A stretch of DNA of 64,000 nucleotides, from the NCBI RefSeq assembly GCF_003202155.1, contig NZ_QFLI01000003.1, positions 186,001 through 250,000 on the forward strand, in the 5' to 3' direction. Positions 9,334 to 19,400 of this stretch are shown here, one piece after another. The notes beneath the pieces are model-generated. The model did no database searches. It saw nothing but the letters and a program-made list of their open reading frames with translations, and was not told where the DNA came from. The translations under genes and the position numbers were made by a program. This DNA comes from Marinifilum breve (GTDB lineage: Bacteria; Bacteroidota; Bacteroidia; Bacteroidales; Marinifilaceae). The first letter of the stretch is position 1. Each line of letters starts with the position of its first letter.

Positions 9334-10062
9334 CTATTCCTTTTTCTTAGTTTTATTTTTTCTCCTGGTCAACTCCTTGTTGTAAGCAGCAATCAACTTG
9401 TTAAAATGCTTGCTCAACTCTAAGGCTTTTGGATTTTCAAAGAGGCAGTAGGCTTCCAGTTTTTTTACAATTCCTCTATGCACATTTATTAAATCAGCTC
9501 GTAAGTCAATCAATTTGGTTTTAGGTACAGCACCCTGGGCAATTAATCGTTCCAGATAAGCTGCTTCAAATGCCTTATTCTCTTCATCCAGATGCTTTAC
9601 CCAATCACTCATTGCCAAAGTGTCAACCGCTTCTGTAAATCCAGGTTTATTTTGCCAAGCCGATGTTAGCGAAGAAAAGGTAGCCGATTTTACTTGATAA
9701 TTTCGATACACAATCTGTTTGCCCATCGATTCGATGCTTTCCAAAATAATTTCGGCAGCTTGTTTCATATCCTCCTTATAATGCTTTGTGTACCCACGCA
9801 CACATTGCTGCAATCCTGTAAACGAAGCACATCTTTTTTTATCCAATTCAATTACTTTTTGGGTGTAAGAACTAAGCTTTTTCTTCTCAAATATGATATC
9901 GAATTGTACCAGTCCATCGCGAAGTTGATCTGATTCTTTTTGAAAATCAAGACTCTGATTTACTTTCTTTAGAGCTTCCAGAATATTTTCTACAAACGAA
10001 TAGAACTCTAAATTGTGTAAATGAGACAAATCAATAGCCGAAATCATTGTATTCTTACTCAT
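9334..10062 (-). CDS. DUF6261-like protein
   Basis: A 242-residue, mostly helical, soluble protein with no signal peptide. The opening (AIDLSHLHNLEFYSF) and the pattern of amphipathic helices resemble the Bacteroidota-specific DUF6261 family, whose function is not known. The C-terminus is strongly basic (RRKNKTKKKE), which could indicate nucleic-acid contact. No operon partner is adjacent; the upstream region holds a striking cluster of TTCCCAA palindromes (10183-10490) that could be operator sites. The family call is from memory and moderate. Confidence 0.5.
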   Translation of the reverse strand: MSKNTMISAIDLSHLHNLEFYSFVENILEALKKVNQSLDFQKESDQLRDGLVQFDIIFEKKKLSSYTQKVIELDKKRCASFTGLQQCVRGYTKHYKEDMKQAAEIILESIESMGKQIVYRNYQVKSATFSSLTSAWQNKPGFTEAVDTLAMSDWVKHLDEENKAFEAAYLERLIAQGAVPKTKLIDLRADLINVHRGIVKKLEAYCLFENPKALELSKHFNKLIAAYNKELTRRKNKTKKKE

Positions 10063-10182
10063 ATTGGGTTTCCATTATCAATTCCAAAGTTTTTTTAAGC
10101 TTCCTGTTCTTTTATATGCTATCCCAAACTTGTTTTTCCCTTTCCCAAACAAAAAGTACCCATATTTAGAAAGAAGCAAAGC

Positions 10183-10198
10183 TTCCCCAACTTGGGAA
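10183..10198. repeat. TTCCCAA-type palindrome 1
   Basis: TTCCCCAACTTGGGAA, a near palindrome preceded by AAGC. Half sites of the same kind also occur at about 10123 and 10142. Confidence 0.7.
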
Positions 10199-10386
10199 CA
10201 TCCATTTTAAATTAAAATGAAGTATTAACATCTTCCTTTTCTTTCAAATACTTTATTTGATATAAATATTGCTTTACTTTTTATTCAAATGAATTATTTT
10301 AAATTTAAGGATTAATCCTTTTTTATCAAATTAATTATTTGATAATAATGGCATATTGGGAAAGTCTACCTAAATCCTAGACTAGC

Positions 10387-10402
10387 TTCCCCAAACTGGG
10401 GA
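10387..10402. repeat. TTCCCAA-type palindrome 2
   Basis: TTCCCCAAACTGGGGA, again preceded by TAGC. A half site ATTGGGAAAG lies upstream at about 10355-10364. Confidence 0.7.
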
Positions 10403-10427
10403 TGGGTAAAAACAATTGGATTTTAGC

Positions 10428-10444
10428 TTTCCCAAATTGGGAAA
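10428..10444. repeat. TTCCCAA-type palindrome 3
   Basis: TTTCCCAAATTGGGAAA is a perfect 17-base palindrome around a central A, preceded by TTAGC like the other copies. A further half site AATTGGGAAC is at about 10476-10485. Confidence 0.8.
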
Positions 10445-10517
10445 TGCCAGAATAGAAGGAAATTTGGATCTTTTGAATTGGGAACTCTTTGTTTTATTCA
10501 TCTTTACCCAAATTCAC

Positions 10518-10552
10518 AAAAAAACCTGCCAGAAAACCGGCAGGCTATATTT
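10518..10552 (-). terminator. Terminator of hutI
   Basis: Stem CCTGCC (10525-10530) with GGCAGG (10539-10544) and an A run on its left, which is a T run on the minus strand. It lies about 120 bases after the hutI stop codon. Confidence 0.65.
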
Positions 10553-10670
10553 TATTGTTTTGAGTTTATCAAATTGAGCCACGAACTGCATAAAAGGTTT
10601 CATTTTTCCATATTTTATAAATGTTCTTATGGACTAAATTCTTTCTTCGTGAATACTCTTTGTGGTTAAA

Positions 10671-11924
10671 TTATAATCTCTGTCCTCTCAAAATCACAGC
10701 GTCAATCAAGTTGCTACCATAGGCATATGGCATAAACTCAACCGAAGGAATTTCTTTGGTGATGAAAACATTGGCAATTTTACCACGAGCAATACTTCCC
10801 AATTCTTCCTGAACGCCCATTGCATAAGCCGAGTTAATGGTTGTAGCGTTCACAGCCTCTTGCGGCAACATTTTGTAGTTGATACAAGCCAATGACATAA
10901 TGAATTTCATATTCCCTGAAGGTGATGAACCTGGGTTAAAATCAGAAGCCAAAGCAACAGGTAATCCTGCATTCATCATATCGCGAACTGGCGAACAAAC
11001 CATATTCAAGAAGAAAGCTGCTCCTGGCAATACGGTTGGCATGGTTTCAGAACCTTTCAAACACTTGATTTCTTCCTCCCCTACAAACTCAAGGTGATCA
11101 ACCGAAAGGGCATTGTATTTTACGCCTACCTGAATCCCTCCTGAGTAATCCAACTCATTGGCATGGATTTTTGGACGCATTCCATACTTCATACCTGCGT
11201 TCAAAATACGATCTGTCTCTTCAACCGTAAAGAATCCCTCATCACAGAATACATCAATGTAGTCTGCTAAATCTTCTGCAGCCACTTGAGGAATCATTTC
11301 ATTGATTACCAAATCAACGTATTCTCCTTGGCGACCTTTGTATTCAGCTGGTACGGCATGTGCACCCAAAAAGCTCGATTTAATGGTAAGAGGAGTTGAT
11401 TCTTTAATTCGCTTGATTACTCGAAGCATTTTCAACTCGTCCTCAACAGTCAAACCATATCCACTCTTGATTTCAACCGCACCGGTTCCCATGCTTATGA
11501 TTTCGTGAATGCGTTCCATTGCAGCTTCGTACAACTCATCTTCGGTAGCATTGTGCATGCGTTTAGCAGAGTTCAAGATTCCACCACCACGCTTGGCAAT
11601 TTCTTCGTACGAAAGTCCTTTGATTTTATCGGTATATTCAATCTCACGACTACCAGCATATACAAGGTGCGTGTGCGAATCGCAGAATGATGGGAATACC
11701 ATGCGACCTGTAGCATCAATCTCTTCTACATGATCAAAACCTTCCATTTCATCGTAGTTTGGCATATCTTCCATCTTGCCAAAATCGGAGATCTTTTCAT
11801 CCTCAATAAGCAAATAAGCATCATCAATGCAATTCAAATTTGCCATATCAGTCCCAGCAACCCACTTTCGTGGAGTTTCCTCAACCTGAACAAGAGTCTT
11901 TATATTACTTATTAACAGTTTCAT
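10671..11924 (-). CDS. hutI: Imidazolonepropionase
   Basis: Zinc or iron amidohydrolase of histidine degradation that converts 4-imidazolone-5-propanoate to N-formimino-L-glutamate. The 417-residue length is normal. Seen motifs are the metal-binding CDSHTHLVYAG near residue 80, SGYGL, LGAHAVP, the metal-ligand HANELDYSGG, SVDHLEF and ASDFNPGSSPSGNM near the end. It is a single gene: no hutH, hutU or hutG is present in the window, so the rest of the pathway must be elsewhere. The gene is divergent from the YfcC-type carrier at 12181, which may share its regulation. Confidence 0.95.
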   Translation of the reverse strand: MKLLISNIKTLVQVEETPRKWVAGTDMANLNCIDDAYLLIEDEKISDFGKMEDMPNYDEMEGFDHVEEIDATGRMVFPSFCDSHTHLVYAGSREIEYTDKIKGLSYEEIAKRGGGILNSAKRMHNATEDELYEAAMERIHEIISMGTGAVEIKSGYGLTVEDELKMLRVIKRIKESTPLTIKSSFLGAHAVPAEYKGRQGEYVDLVINEMIPQVAAEDLADYIDVFCDEGFFTVEETDRILNAGMKYGMRPKIHANELDYSGGIQVGVKYNALSVDHLEFVGEEEIKCLKGSETMPTVLPGAAFFLNMVCSPVRDMMNAGLPVALASDFNPGSSPSGNMKFIMSLACINYKMLPQEAVNATTINSAYAMGVQEELGSIARGKIANVFITKEIPSVEFMPYAYGSNLIDAVILRGQRL

Positions 11925-12180
11925 ATCTATATCAATTAATAATTAGCAATTCATAATGAGTAATTTGAAAAGAATATTTAATACTGAAATTTTCGCTGTT
12001 TCAATTCAAATCCACTCATTCACTTTAACATGCAAATATTAGCTAATTCTGAACAAATTGCAAACCTTTTCGAATTGCTCTTTAAAATTATTTTATATCG
12101 CTGATTCTGTACATATTTTTCTATTTTTACGCATTCAATTTTAAGGGGTAAAAACCAAAACACAAACTAAATCAACCTAT

Positions 12181-13776
12181 ATGTTTAAAAAGATACCACA
12201 TACTTATGTAATTGTATTTGCAATAGTTGTATTATCTGCAATATTAACCTGGATTATTCCAGGAGGAGAATTTGAGCGTACCACAGTAAATGTAAATGGT
12301 ACCGACCGTGAAGTGATCGTTCAGGGATCATATCATCAGATAGAAAGTCAGGGACAGAGCTGGGAAATTTTCTCTTCTTTCTTTAAAGGATTTGTTGATA
12401 AAGCCGATATTATCATGTTTATTTTGGTAATTGGTGGTGCATTCTGGATTATGAATGCCAGTAAATCTATTGATGTAGGGATCTATTCCTTCCTGAAGTT
12501 TACTCAAAAACTAGAGAAGAATAAAACCATACGGAAAATTGGAGTCAACAATATTATACTGACCTTAATCATGCTGGTGTTTAGTGCCTTTGGTGCCACC
12601 TTCGGTATGAGCGAAGAAACCATTGCCTTTGTAATCATTTTTGTTCCAATGTCCATTAAAATGGGATATGATTCCATTGTAGGAGTTTGTATCTGCTTTG
12701 TTGCTGCTGGACTTGGATTTGCTGGAGCGCTTCTAAATCCTTTTACCATTGGAATTGCACAAGGATTATCGAACCTGCCTTTATTTTCAGGTATTGAGTA
12801 TCGTTTATTTTGCTGGGTGGTGATTAATGTTATCGGATTTGCATTCATTTTAAGATATGCCGCTAAAATTCGCAAGAATCCACAAGCATCTTTGGTTTAC
12901 ACCGATGATGAATACTGGAGAAAACACAACGATACAGATATGGAAGAGTTGGAATTTTATACCCCAAAATCGGCATGGGTTACCTATTTCATTCTTTTGA
13001 TTACCATGGTGGTATTCTCTTTCCATTATCCTATGAGTACTTTGAAAGTTGGTAATTCGGAAATGACTACCTATGTACTTCCGATTGTGACAGGTTTATT
13101 TGCAATTTTAGGTCTAGTATCTCTTCTTAAGTCAGTGCATTTCTACATTCTAAATCTTTTACTTTTCACAATCATTTATCTAATTGTTGGTGTAATGGGA
13201 TATGGATGGTACATCATGGAGATTGCTACCTTATTCTTTGCCATGGGTATTTTCTCAGGTATTGCATTCAACAACACTGCTAACGAAATCACAAATCTGT
13301 TCCTTGAAGGATCGAGAGATATTCTTTCTGCTGCCATGATTGTAGGTTTAGCAGGTGGTATTCTAATTGTATTGGAAGAAGGAAACGTAATCGATTCTAT
13401 CCTTTATTACATTTCACAATCGATGAACGATTTTGGGAAGATGGCTTCTGTTTCAATCATGTACCTGATCCAAAATATTATTAATGTAATTATCCCATCG
13501 GGATCTGCGAAAGCAGCTTTAACTATGCCAATGATGTCTCAATTCTCTGATTTAATTGGAGTATCACGTCAAGCAACTGTAATGGCATTCCAGTTTGGTG
13601 ATGGTTTTACCAATATGATAACACCAACATCTGGTGTACTAATTGGAGTTCTTGGAGTTGCAAAAATCCCATATGACAAATGGGTGAAGTGGATTGGCGG
13701 ATTTATGGCAATCTTACTCTTGTTAGGACTTTTATTGCTAATTCCAACCGTAACAATGGAGTTGAATGGATTTTAA
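12181..13776 (+). CDS. YfcC family (DcuC-like) membrane carrier
   Basis: Integral membrane protein of 531 residues with about 12-13 hydrophobic segments. The N-terminus (PHTYVIVFAIVVLSAILTWIIPGGEF) and the internal GATFGMSEETIAF and NPFTIGIAQG motifs are typical of the YfcC/DcuC family of carboxylate or amino-acid carriers. A second half repeats the pattern (IIPSGSAKAALTMP, then DGFTNMITPTSG). The substrate cannot be read from sequence; placement opposite hutI suggests, weakly, a role in import of an amino acid or its breakdown product. It ends at a strong terminator. Confidence 0.85.
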   Translation: MFKKIPHTYVIVFAIVVLSAILTWIIPGGEFERTTVNVNGTDREVIVQGSYHQIESQGQSWEIFSSFFKGFVDKADIIMFILVIGGAFWIMNASKSIDVGIYSFLKFTQKLEKNKTIRKIGVNNIILTLIMLVFSAFGATFGMSEETIAFVIIFVPMSIKMGYDSIVGVCICFVAAGLGFAGALLNPFTIGIAQGLSNLPLFSGIEYRLFCWVVINVIGFAFILRYAAKIRKNPQASLVYTDDEYWRKHNDTDMEELEFYTPKSAWVTYFILLITMVVFSFHYPMSTLKVGNSEMTTYVLPIVTGLFAILGLVSLLKSVHFYILNLLLFTIIYLIVGVMGYGWYIMEIATLFFAMGIFSGIAFNNTANEITNLFLEGSRDILSAAMIVGLAGGILIVLEEGNVIDSILYYISQSMNDFGKMASVSIMYLIQNIINVIIPSGSAKAALTMPMMSQFSDLIGVSRQATVMAFQFGDGFTNMITPTSGVLIGVLGVAKIPYDKWVKWIGGFMAILLLLGLLLLIPTVTMELNGF

Positions 13777-13784
13777 AATATAAA

Positions 13785-13830
13785 ATAAAGAGGCTGTCCG
13801 GAAAATTAATTGGACAGCCTCTTTTTCTTT
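13785..13830. terminator. Terminator after the YfcC-type carrier
   Basis: Inverted repeat AAAGAGGCTGTCC / GGACAGCCTCTTT with a short AT-rich loop and a T run. It also faces the convergent SusCD operon that ends at 13850. Confidence 0.85.
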
Positions 13831-13849
13831 TAAGTTTCTAAAAAATCAA

Positions 13850-14740
13850 TTATTGTGGTGTTAATACCAATGTCCATGTATCTCCCCAGTCATCAGCAAG
13901 ACCCGTTAAGGTAATAACTCCTGTCGATTCATCAACACTACCAGTACCTGAAATAGGAGAACCAAATGGCCCTGTAGTAGCTGTATAAGATATATCTCCA
14001 CAAACATCTTTTATTGTACCAGGATAATCACCAGCTAAACCGTAAATATCATACCAAAACGTAAAAAGACCTCCTGAAAAATCTGAAATCGTATACACTC
14101 CGTTCGCTTCAGTTGGTGTCAATGTAATAGTTGATGTGAAATTAACCGCTGGGTTTTCACTCGGAGATGGTCCAGGGTCGGTAGAAGTACCATTAGCTAC
14201 ACAATCATAAACTCCATCAATGTTTGAAGCACAAGCTACGCTAATACCAACAAAAGGAGTATATAATGGCGAAGTTCTCACATCATCACTGTAATTAGGC
14301 CCACTTTCATCATAACCAATTACAACTGTTCCATTCCTTAGTTTAAAATCTGCGTAGAAAATAAACTCATCACCAGTGTTTAGATCATCGGTCGTTTCCA
14401 AGTCAGGAAACAATCCTATAATCCCAGCAACCGTAAGGCTCTTATTATATGGAAATTCTGTAAGTCCTGCTTCAATGGTAGCGAAAGAAGTAGCCTTAGT
14501 AACTACATTAACATAAGCAACTTTAACATCTGCTGAGGTCACGTCCCCATCAGCAAGATCCATTGAAAATCCAAATTCTCCCGCAGGATTAGCTTTATCG
14601 ATAAAACCATCCAAGGTTAAATCTAATTTAAAATCAGGCACAGCCGATTTCATAGCTCCATCAATCTGATCAATACTCGAAGTAGAACAAGAAAAAAGTA
14701 GCCCTATTAAAAAAATTGATATTATATGTATTTTTTTCAT
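13850..14740 (-). CDS. SusCD-associated lipoprotein of unknown function
   Basis: Third gene of the SusCD operon. The chosen start (14 bases after the SusD stop) gives a lipoprotein signal peptide, MKKIHIISIFLIGLLFSC; an upstream in-frame start at 14767 would overlap susD and spoil the signal. The 296-residue mature protein is beta-rich, Asp/Thr/Gly-rich, and contains a short Pro/Ser linker (DPGPSPSEN). The C-terminal part (about 180-296) looks like a separate beta-sandwich repeated module ending in DTWTLVLTPQ. By position it may be a surface ligand-binding partner like SusE/SusF, but there is no sequence similarity that I can recognise. Confidence 0.7.
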   Translation of the reverse strand: MKKIHIISIFLIGLLFSCSTSSIDQIDGAMKSAVPDFKLDLTLDGFIDKANPAGEFGFSMDLADGDVTSADVKVAYVNVVTKATSFATIEAGLTEFPYNKSLTVAGIIGLFPDLETTDDLNTGDEFIFYADFKLRNGTVVIGYDESGPNYSDDVRTSPLYTPFVGISVACASNIDGVYDCVANGTSTDPGPSPSENPAVNFTSTITLTPTEANGVYTISDFSGGLFTFWYDIYGLAGDYPGTIKDVCGDISYTATTGPFGSPISGTGSVDESTGVITLTGLADDWGDTWTLVLTPQ

Positions 14741-14754
14741 AATTCTAATGTTTA

Positions 14755-16455
14755 TTAATTGTCCCAAAAAATTGAATAAATCGATTGTTGTTTCTGATCT
14801 GGCGCATTTGAATTTGTATTAATCTCATTTGCCGGCCAATATATAGAAATAGGATAATCTCGTCCCAAGGTGGTTTCGGAATCAAGTAATGGATCACCTA
14901 GTGCACCATCTGAGTTTTGTCCTGCATCAATCTGGTATTCATTTGTACCATTAGGATTAGCTAAAACAGGGTATCCTGTTCTTCTGATATCGTTATACTG
15001 ATCTGTAAATTTCCCAAAACTAGCAATCCACTTTTGAGTCATTATGATTTCCATTTTCTGATCCGCTGTTGCAGCATCAAATAGAGTAATAACATCATCA
15101 ATGTAAGCTGTTACCTCTGTAGTTCCAGATAAGGTAGGGATAGACTGACTTGATCCATTGTTTTCAGCTATATCATCTACTTTGGCAAAAGCGGCTACTA
15201 CAGCTTCTCGTAATTTAGCACTTGCATCACCAGTCACAACACCTGCTTGCATCAATTCAGCTTCAATAAACAAACGTTCGTAATAATTGATATATTGAAA
15301 TGGAGCAACTCCTGTACCATCACTAGATCCAAGATCACCATCAGGACTACCCATTCCATCATCGTAACGTCCTCCACAAATATACATTCCTACCATTGTT
15401 CCTGATCCTCTTTGTCCACTATCACGACCATCACTAAGAGAACCAAATCGTATTGAAACAAAATCGGTATTAGGATCATGATAATCAATAGGATTCTGAG
15501 CCAACTCTCCTCCAGTCAATTGATTAAACCAATAATATGGAATTCGAGGATCTTCAATAGTGGTAAAATAAGATGTTGGATTCACTCCCATCATAATTTC
15601 ATAGAACCAAGGACTTATGTACTGAGTTATCTGTCCACCACCATACTCTGCGGCAAACAAAGGATGCCTTTCGTCTTCTGGAGCTAAGGCAGATGCATAT
15701 TTGAACTCAAAATCTTCGTCTAAACTACTAATCAGATTTCCTTCTGAGATAAGCGCATTCACGGCAGCCGCATCAAACAATTCAGGATAAAGACGTACAT
15801 TATTGTACATTTTCAATTTTAGTGTATTTGCTGCTTTTATCCATTTATCAACATCTCCACCATAAATCAAGTCATCCCCTCCTGGTGTTAAACTATTCTC
15901 AGCTGTTTCATCTTTCAAATTTGCAATTGCTTCATCCAATAACGCAAATAATGTTGTATAAATCTGAACTTGGTCATCAAATTTGGGAGCTATTATAGAT
16001 TCACCTAATTGATTGGCTTCTGTATAAGGAATATCTCCCCATATGTCTACAGCTTTGCTAAAGGCATCAACATGCATAATCTTTCCAATCCCAGCATAAA
16101 TCATATTTCCTTGCTCAGTAGCAGTACCTATTAAGCTATTCATATTGGTATTGGTTAGATATAATTTCGACCAGGAATTTGAAATAAAATTACTTCCTGT
16201 CGATAAACCATATTGATCTGATTCTTCTCTAACCACGATTTGGTGTGTAAAAACTCCAAGGAAATTAGCCATCCAAAAATCTCCTGAGTTATATGTATCC
16301 GCAGCATCTTTCTGAATTTTAGAAGTTAGCTGATCCAAAGGTGCAACTGTAGGATTATTAGGATCTGTGTTAATATCAAGATAGTCATCACAACCAGTCA
16401 CTCCTAATAACACCCCACAAATACATATTATAATTATATTCTTATTTATTTTCAT
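14755..16455 (-). CDS. SusD/RagB-like nutrient-binding lipoprotein
   Basis: Surface lipoprotein that captures a nutrient and acts as the lid of the SusC transporter. The signal peptide ends in the lipobox VTGC followed by DDYLDINTDPNNP, a hallmark of the SusD-like_2 branch. Helical TPR-like segments include the conserved MHVDAFSKAVDIWGDIPYTEA region near residue 130 and, late in the protein, the KWIASFG-type segment. At 566 residues it has normal length. The gene follows susC by 12 bases. The ligand is unknown; this branch is often linked to peptides or glycans, and no carbohydrate-active enzyme is adjacent. Confidence 0.93.
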   Translation of the reverse strand: MKINKNIIIICICGVLLGVTGCDDYLDINTDPNNPTVAPLDQLTSKIQKDAADTYNSGDFWMANFLGVFTHQIVVREESDQYGLSTGSNFISNSWSKLYLTNTNMNSLIGTATEQGNMIYAGIGKIMHVDAFSKAVDIWGDIPYTEANQLGESIIAPKFDDQVQIYTTLFALLDEAIANLKDETAENSLTPGGDDLIYGGDVDKWIKAANTLKLKMYNNVRLYPELFDAAAVNALISEGNLISSLDEDFEFKYASALAPEDERHPLFAAEYGGGQITQYISPWFYEIMMGVNPTSYFTTIEDPRIPYYWFNQLTGGELAQNPIDYHDPNTDFVSIRFGSLSDGRDSGQRGSGTMVGMYICGGRYDDGMGSPDGDLGSSDGTGVAPFQYINYYERLFIEAELMQAGVVTGDASAKLREAVVAAFAKVDDIAENNGSSQSIPTLSGTTEVTAYIDDVITLFDAATADQKMEIIMTQKWIASFGKFTDQYNDIRRTGYPVLANPNGTNEYQIDAGQNSDGALGDPLLDSETTLGRDYPISIYWPANEINTNSNAPDQKQQSIYSIFWDN

Positions 16456-16467
16456 ATTTTCCTGTTT

Positions 16468-19400
16468 TTAGAAAGAGATCTTCACGTTAAACATATATCT
16501 TCTTGGATTTGGTGCAGCAGATTGCTCAATTCCTTGTACATTAGAAGCTCCAAAACTTGATATTTCTGGATCAAAATTGGTGTATTTAGGAATATTAGGA
16601 GCAAAAAACCATAGGTTATTACCTGTAAATCCCACAGATGCTCTGGTTAAAAATGTATTTTCCAACCATTTACTAGGAATAGTATAATTTAAACTAAGCT
16701 CGCGTAACCTATAAGTTGTTCCATCATAAATTTTCATTTCATCAGATGAATTAATCGCATAAGACTCACCAAAATACAAATTGTTCATATTTACACCTGT
16801 AGTATTTTGAATCGCATTACCATTATCATCCAAAATTGGTAATCCTGTATTAGGGTCCCCATATACTCCAGGAATAATATAAGTTCCTTCTCTGTCTTCT
16901 GTATCTCTTGTTACACCACGTCCCAATAATGAAGCTATAGTGTTAGAGAATACATCTCCTCCCTGTCTCCAATCAAAGAATATTCGTAAGGATAAACCTT
17001 TGTATTTAAATGTGTTTGTTATCCCAAGTCTGAAATCTATATTAGGATCTCCTATCACTTTTTGCTCATTATCTCTAATTAATTGTCCTGTAGTTCTGTC
17101 TATTAGCAAGTTGCCATTTTCATCTCTATAATTTGAACTTCCAACAAAAACACCCAGTGGTTCTCCTTTTTTCACAAAAGCAACCTCGTTCACATTAATG
17201 GCATATTGATCAATACCTTCAATAATCTTGGTTACCTCATTATTGTTTGTAGTAAATGAAGAAAATACCTCCCAAGAAAAACCATCATTAATTCTTACTG
17301 GAATTAACCCCAGACCAATTTCAACACCTTTGTTGGTCATTTCCCCAATATTGGTAAAATATGTCTGAAATCCTGTAGATCTTGGAACAGTTAAAGGCAC
17401 CAATATATCTGTTGTTGTTCGATCATAGTACGTAGCGTCTAAAGTAATGCGACCTTCAAGAAACCTAAACTCTCCACCTATTTCAAATTCTTTAGTAAAT
17501 TCAGGTGACAATACAGGGTTACTCAAACTAATTGAGTTTCTTATAAGATTTACTCCAAATGCAGAAGGATCTGTTATAAATACAGCATTGTTATCGTATG
17601 GACCTAATGCACCAACTCCACCTACTTTTGACCAACCTAAGCGCAATTTACCAAAGTCGATAGGTGTATCACTCAAATCAAAATGGTTTGTAAATACATA
17701 AGCAAGGTTAGCACCTGGATAGAAAAAATTAGTTGTTTCTTTACCCACGCCTCCCTCAGGAAGATAAAGAGCCGAATTCCAGTCATTTCTACCATTTAAG
17801 GTTAAGAAAAGATAATCTTTATATCCCAGAGTAGCTTGAGCGAATAAACCCATGATTCTATCACGCGTTGTATAATCATCAGTTACCGACTGACTTTTGG
17901 TATTTCGCAAAGTATAAATTCCTGGGTTGATAATTTCAGTTCCTGTAATTTTAAATACACTAACATCATTCTGACTCACATTGAGTCCTGCTGTTGCTTG
18001 AAGATTAAAATCTTCGCTTAAATCTTTATTCAGAGATAAAGTAAATGTAGACTCCAATCTTTCGGTTACATAAGCATTTTCTCTTATTTCTCCCAGACCT
18101 TCAGCTCCACGTGATCCTATATCTGTAACTGTTTTTTGTTCCTGAAGACTCTTGTTATAACCAGCATTAAAACCTGCAGTTAACCAAGGTAAAATCTCGT
18201 ATGAGGCATTCATACCAAGTACAGTACGATCAATAGTCTGATTATTTGTATTGTGCTCCCATGACCAAAGTGGGTGGTCATAACCACCATTAGGAATAAC
18301 AGGCTCTCCATTAGCATTTTCATATGGCCATTCTGTCCAGTTCCAATGACGTGCTGGCCAAAGAGCACGTGCAAACGAAGAGGCACCTCCACTTATTTGG
18401 TTATTACCAAACAAAGGACCATCTTGATCAACATGAGAGAAACTCATATTTCCTCCTACAGTCAACTTTTCTGATAACTTAGCAGTTCCTCCGAGAGCAA
18501 ATGATTTTCTATTAAATCCACTGTGAGGGATATATCCTTTTTGGTCTACCTCAGACATTGTAAGATTAAATGTTGAAGTTTCTGCTCCATGAGTAATATT
18601 AATAGAATTTTCACGAATAATACCTGTGTCAAACAAATCCTTTACATTATTAGGACGAGCAACATATGCAATTTTATCTCCAAATTGATCTGGAAAATTG
18701 TCTAATAAATTATCAGGCGTTGGAATAGAATCTATAGTATTAAAAGCAGCTCCCCACGAACCATTGAAATTTGCATATTCGAAATTAGTTCCAGCTCCAT
18801 ACTTATTCTGATAATCAGGAAGGTTGCTTTTAATTTCTTCAAACCCATAGGAAGAAGTGATATTAACACCAAAACCTTTCCTTACACCTCCTACTGTTGA
18901 TGCACCCGATTTTGTGGTAATTAATACTACCCCATTCGCAGCACGTGATCCATATAAAGCAGAAGCTGCTCCACCTTTAAGTACCTGAATATTTTTAATA
19001 TCATTAGGATCGACAGAAGAAATCCCTGATGCAAATTGACCACCTACGATACTTGCATCACTATCAGTAGTTGCAATATTGTCATTAGAGTAAGGAACCC
19101 CATCAATTACAAACAAAGGCTGATTATCTCCAGTAAATGAGGTAGCACCTCTAATATTAATTTTACTTGCTGCTCCTGGTGCTCCTGTAGCTGATCCGAT
19201 TGTTACTCCAGGAATCTTCCCTGTCATAGAACGAAGTATATCGGGCTCTGCATTGTCCAGTAACTCCTCTTCGTCTACCAAAGACACCGAGTATCCAACT
19301 GATTCTGGTACTCTTTCGATTCCAAATGCTGTTACCACAACTTCATCCATACCAATCGTTTCAGTTTCCAAAATCACATTAATAACAATTTGGTCACCAA

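Larger units (their letters stand above)
10063..10670. other. Intergenic region with clustered palindromes
   Basis: No supported gene in 608 bases. It holds three near-perfect palindromes and several half sites of the TTCCCAA type (listed separately), a 14-base palindrome AAGGATTAATCCTT followed by T residues, and the terminator of hutI at the far end. Confidence 0.7.
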
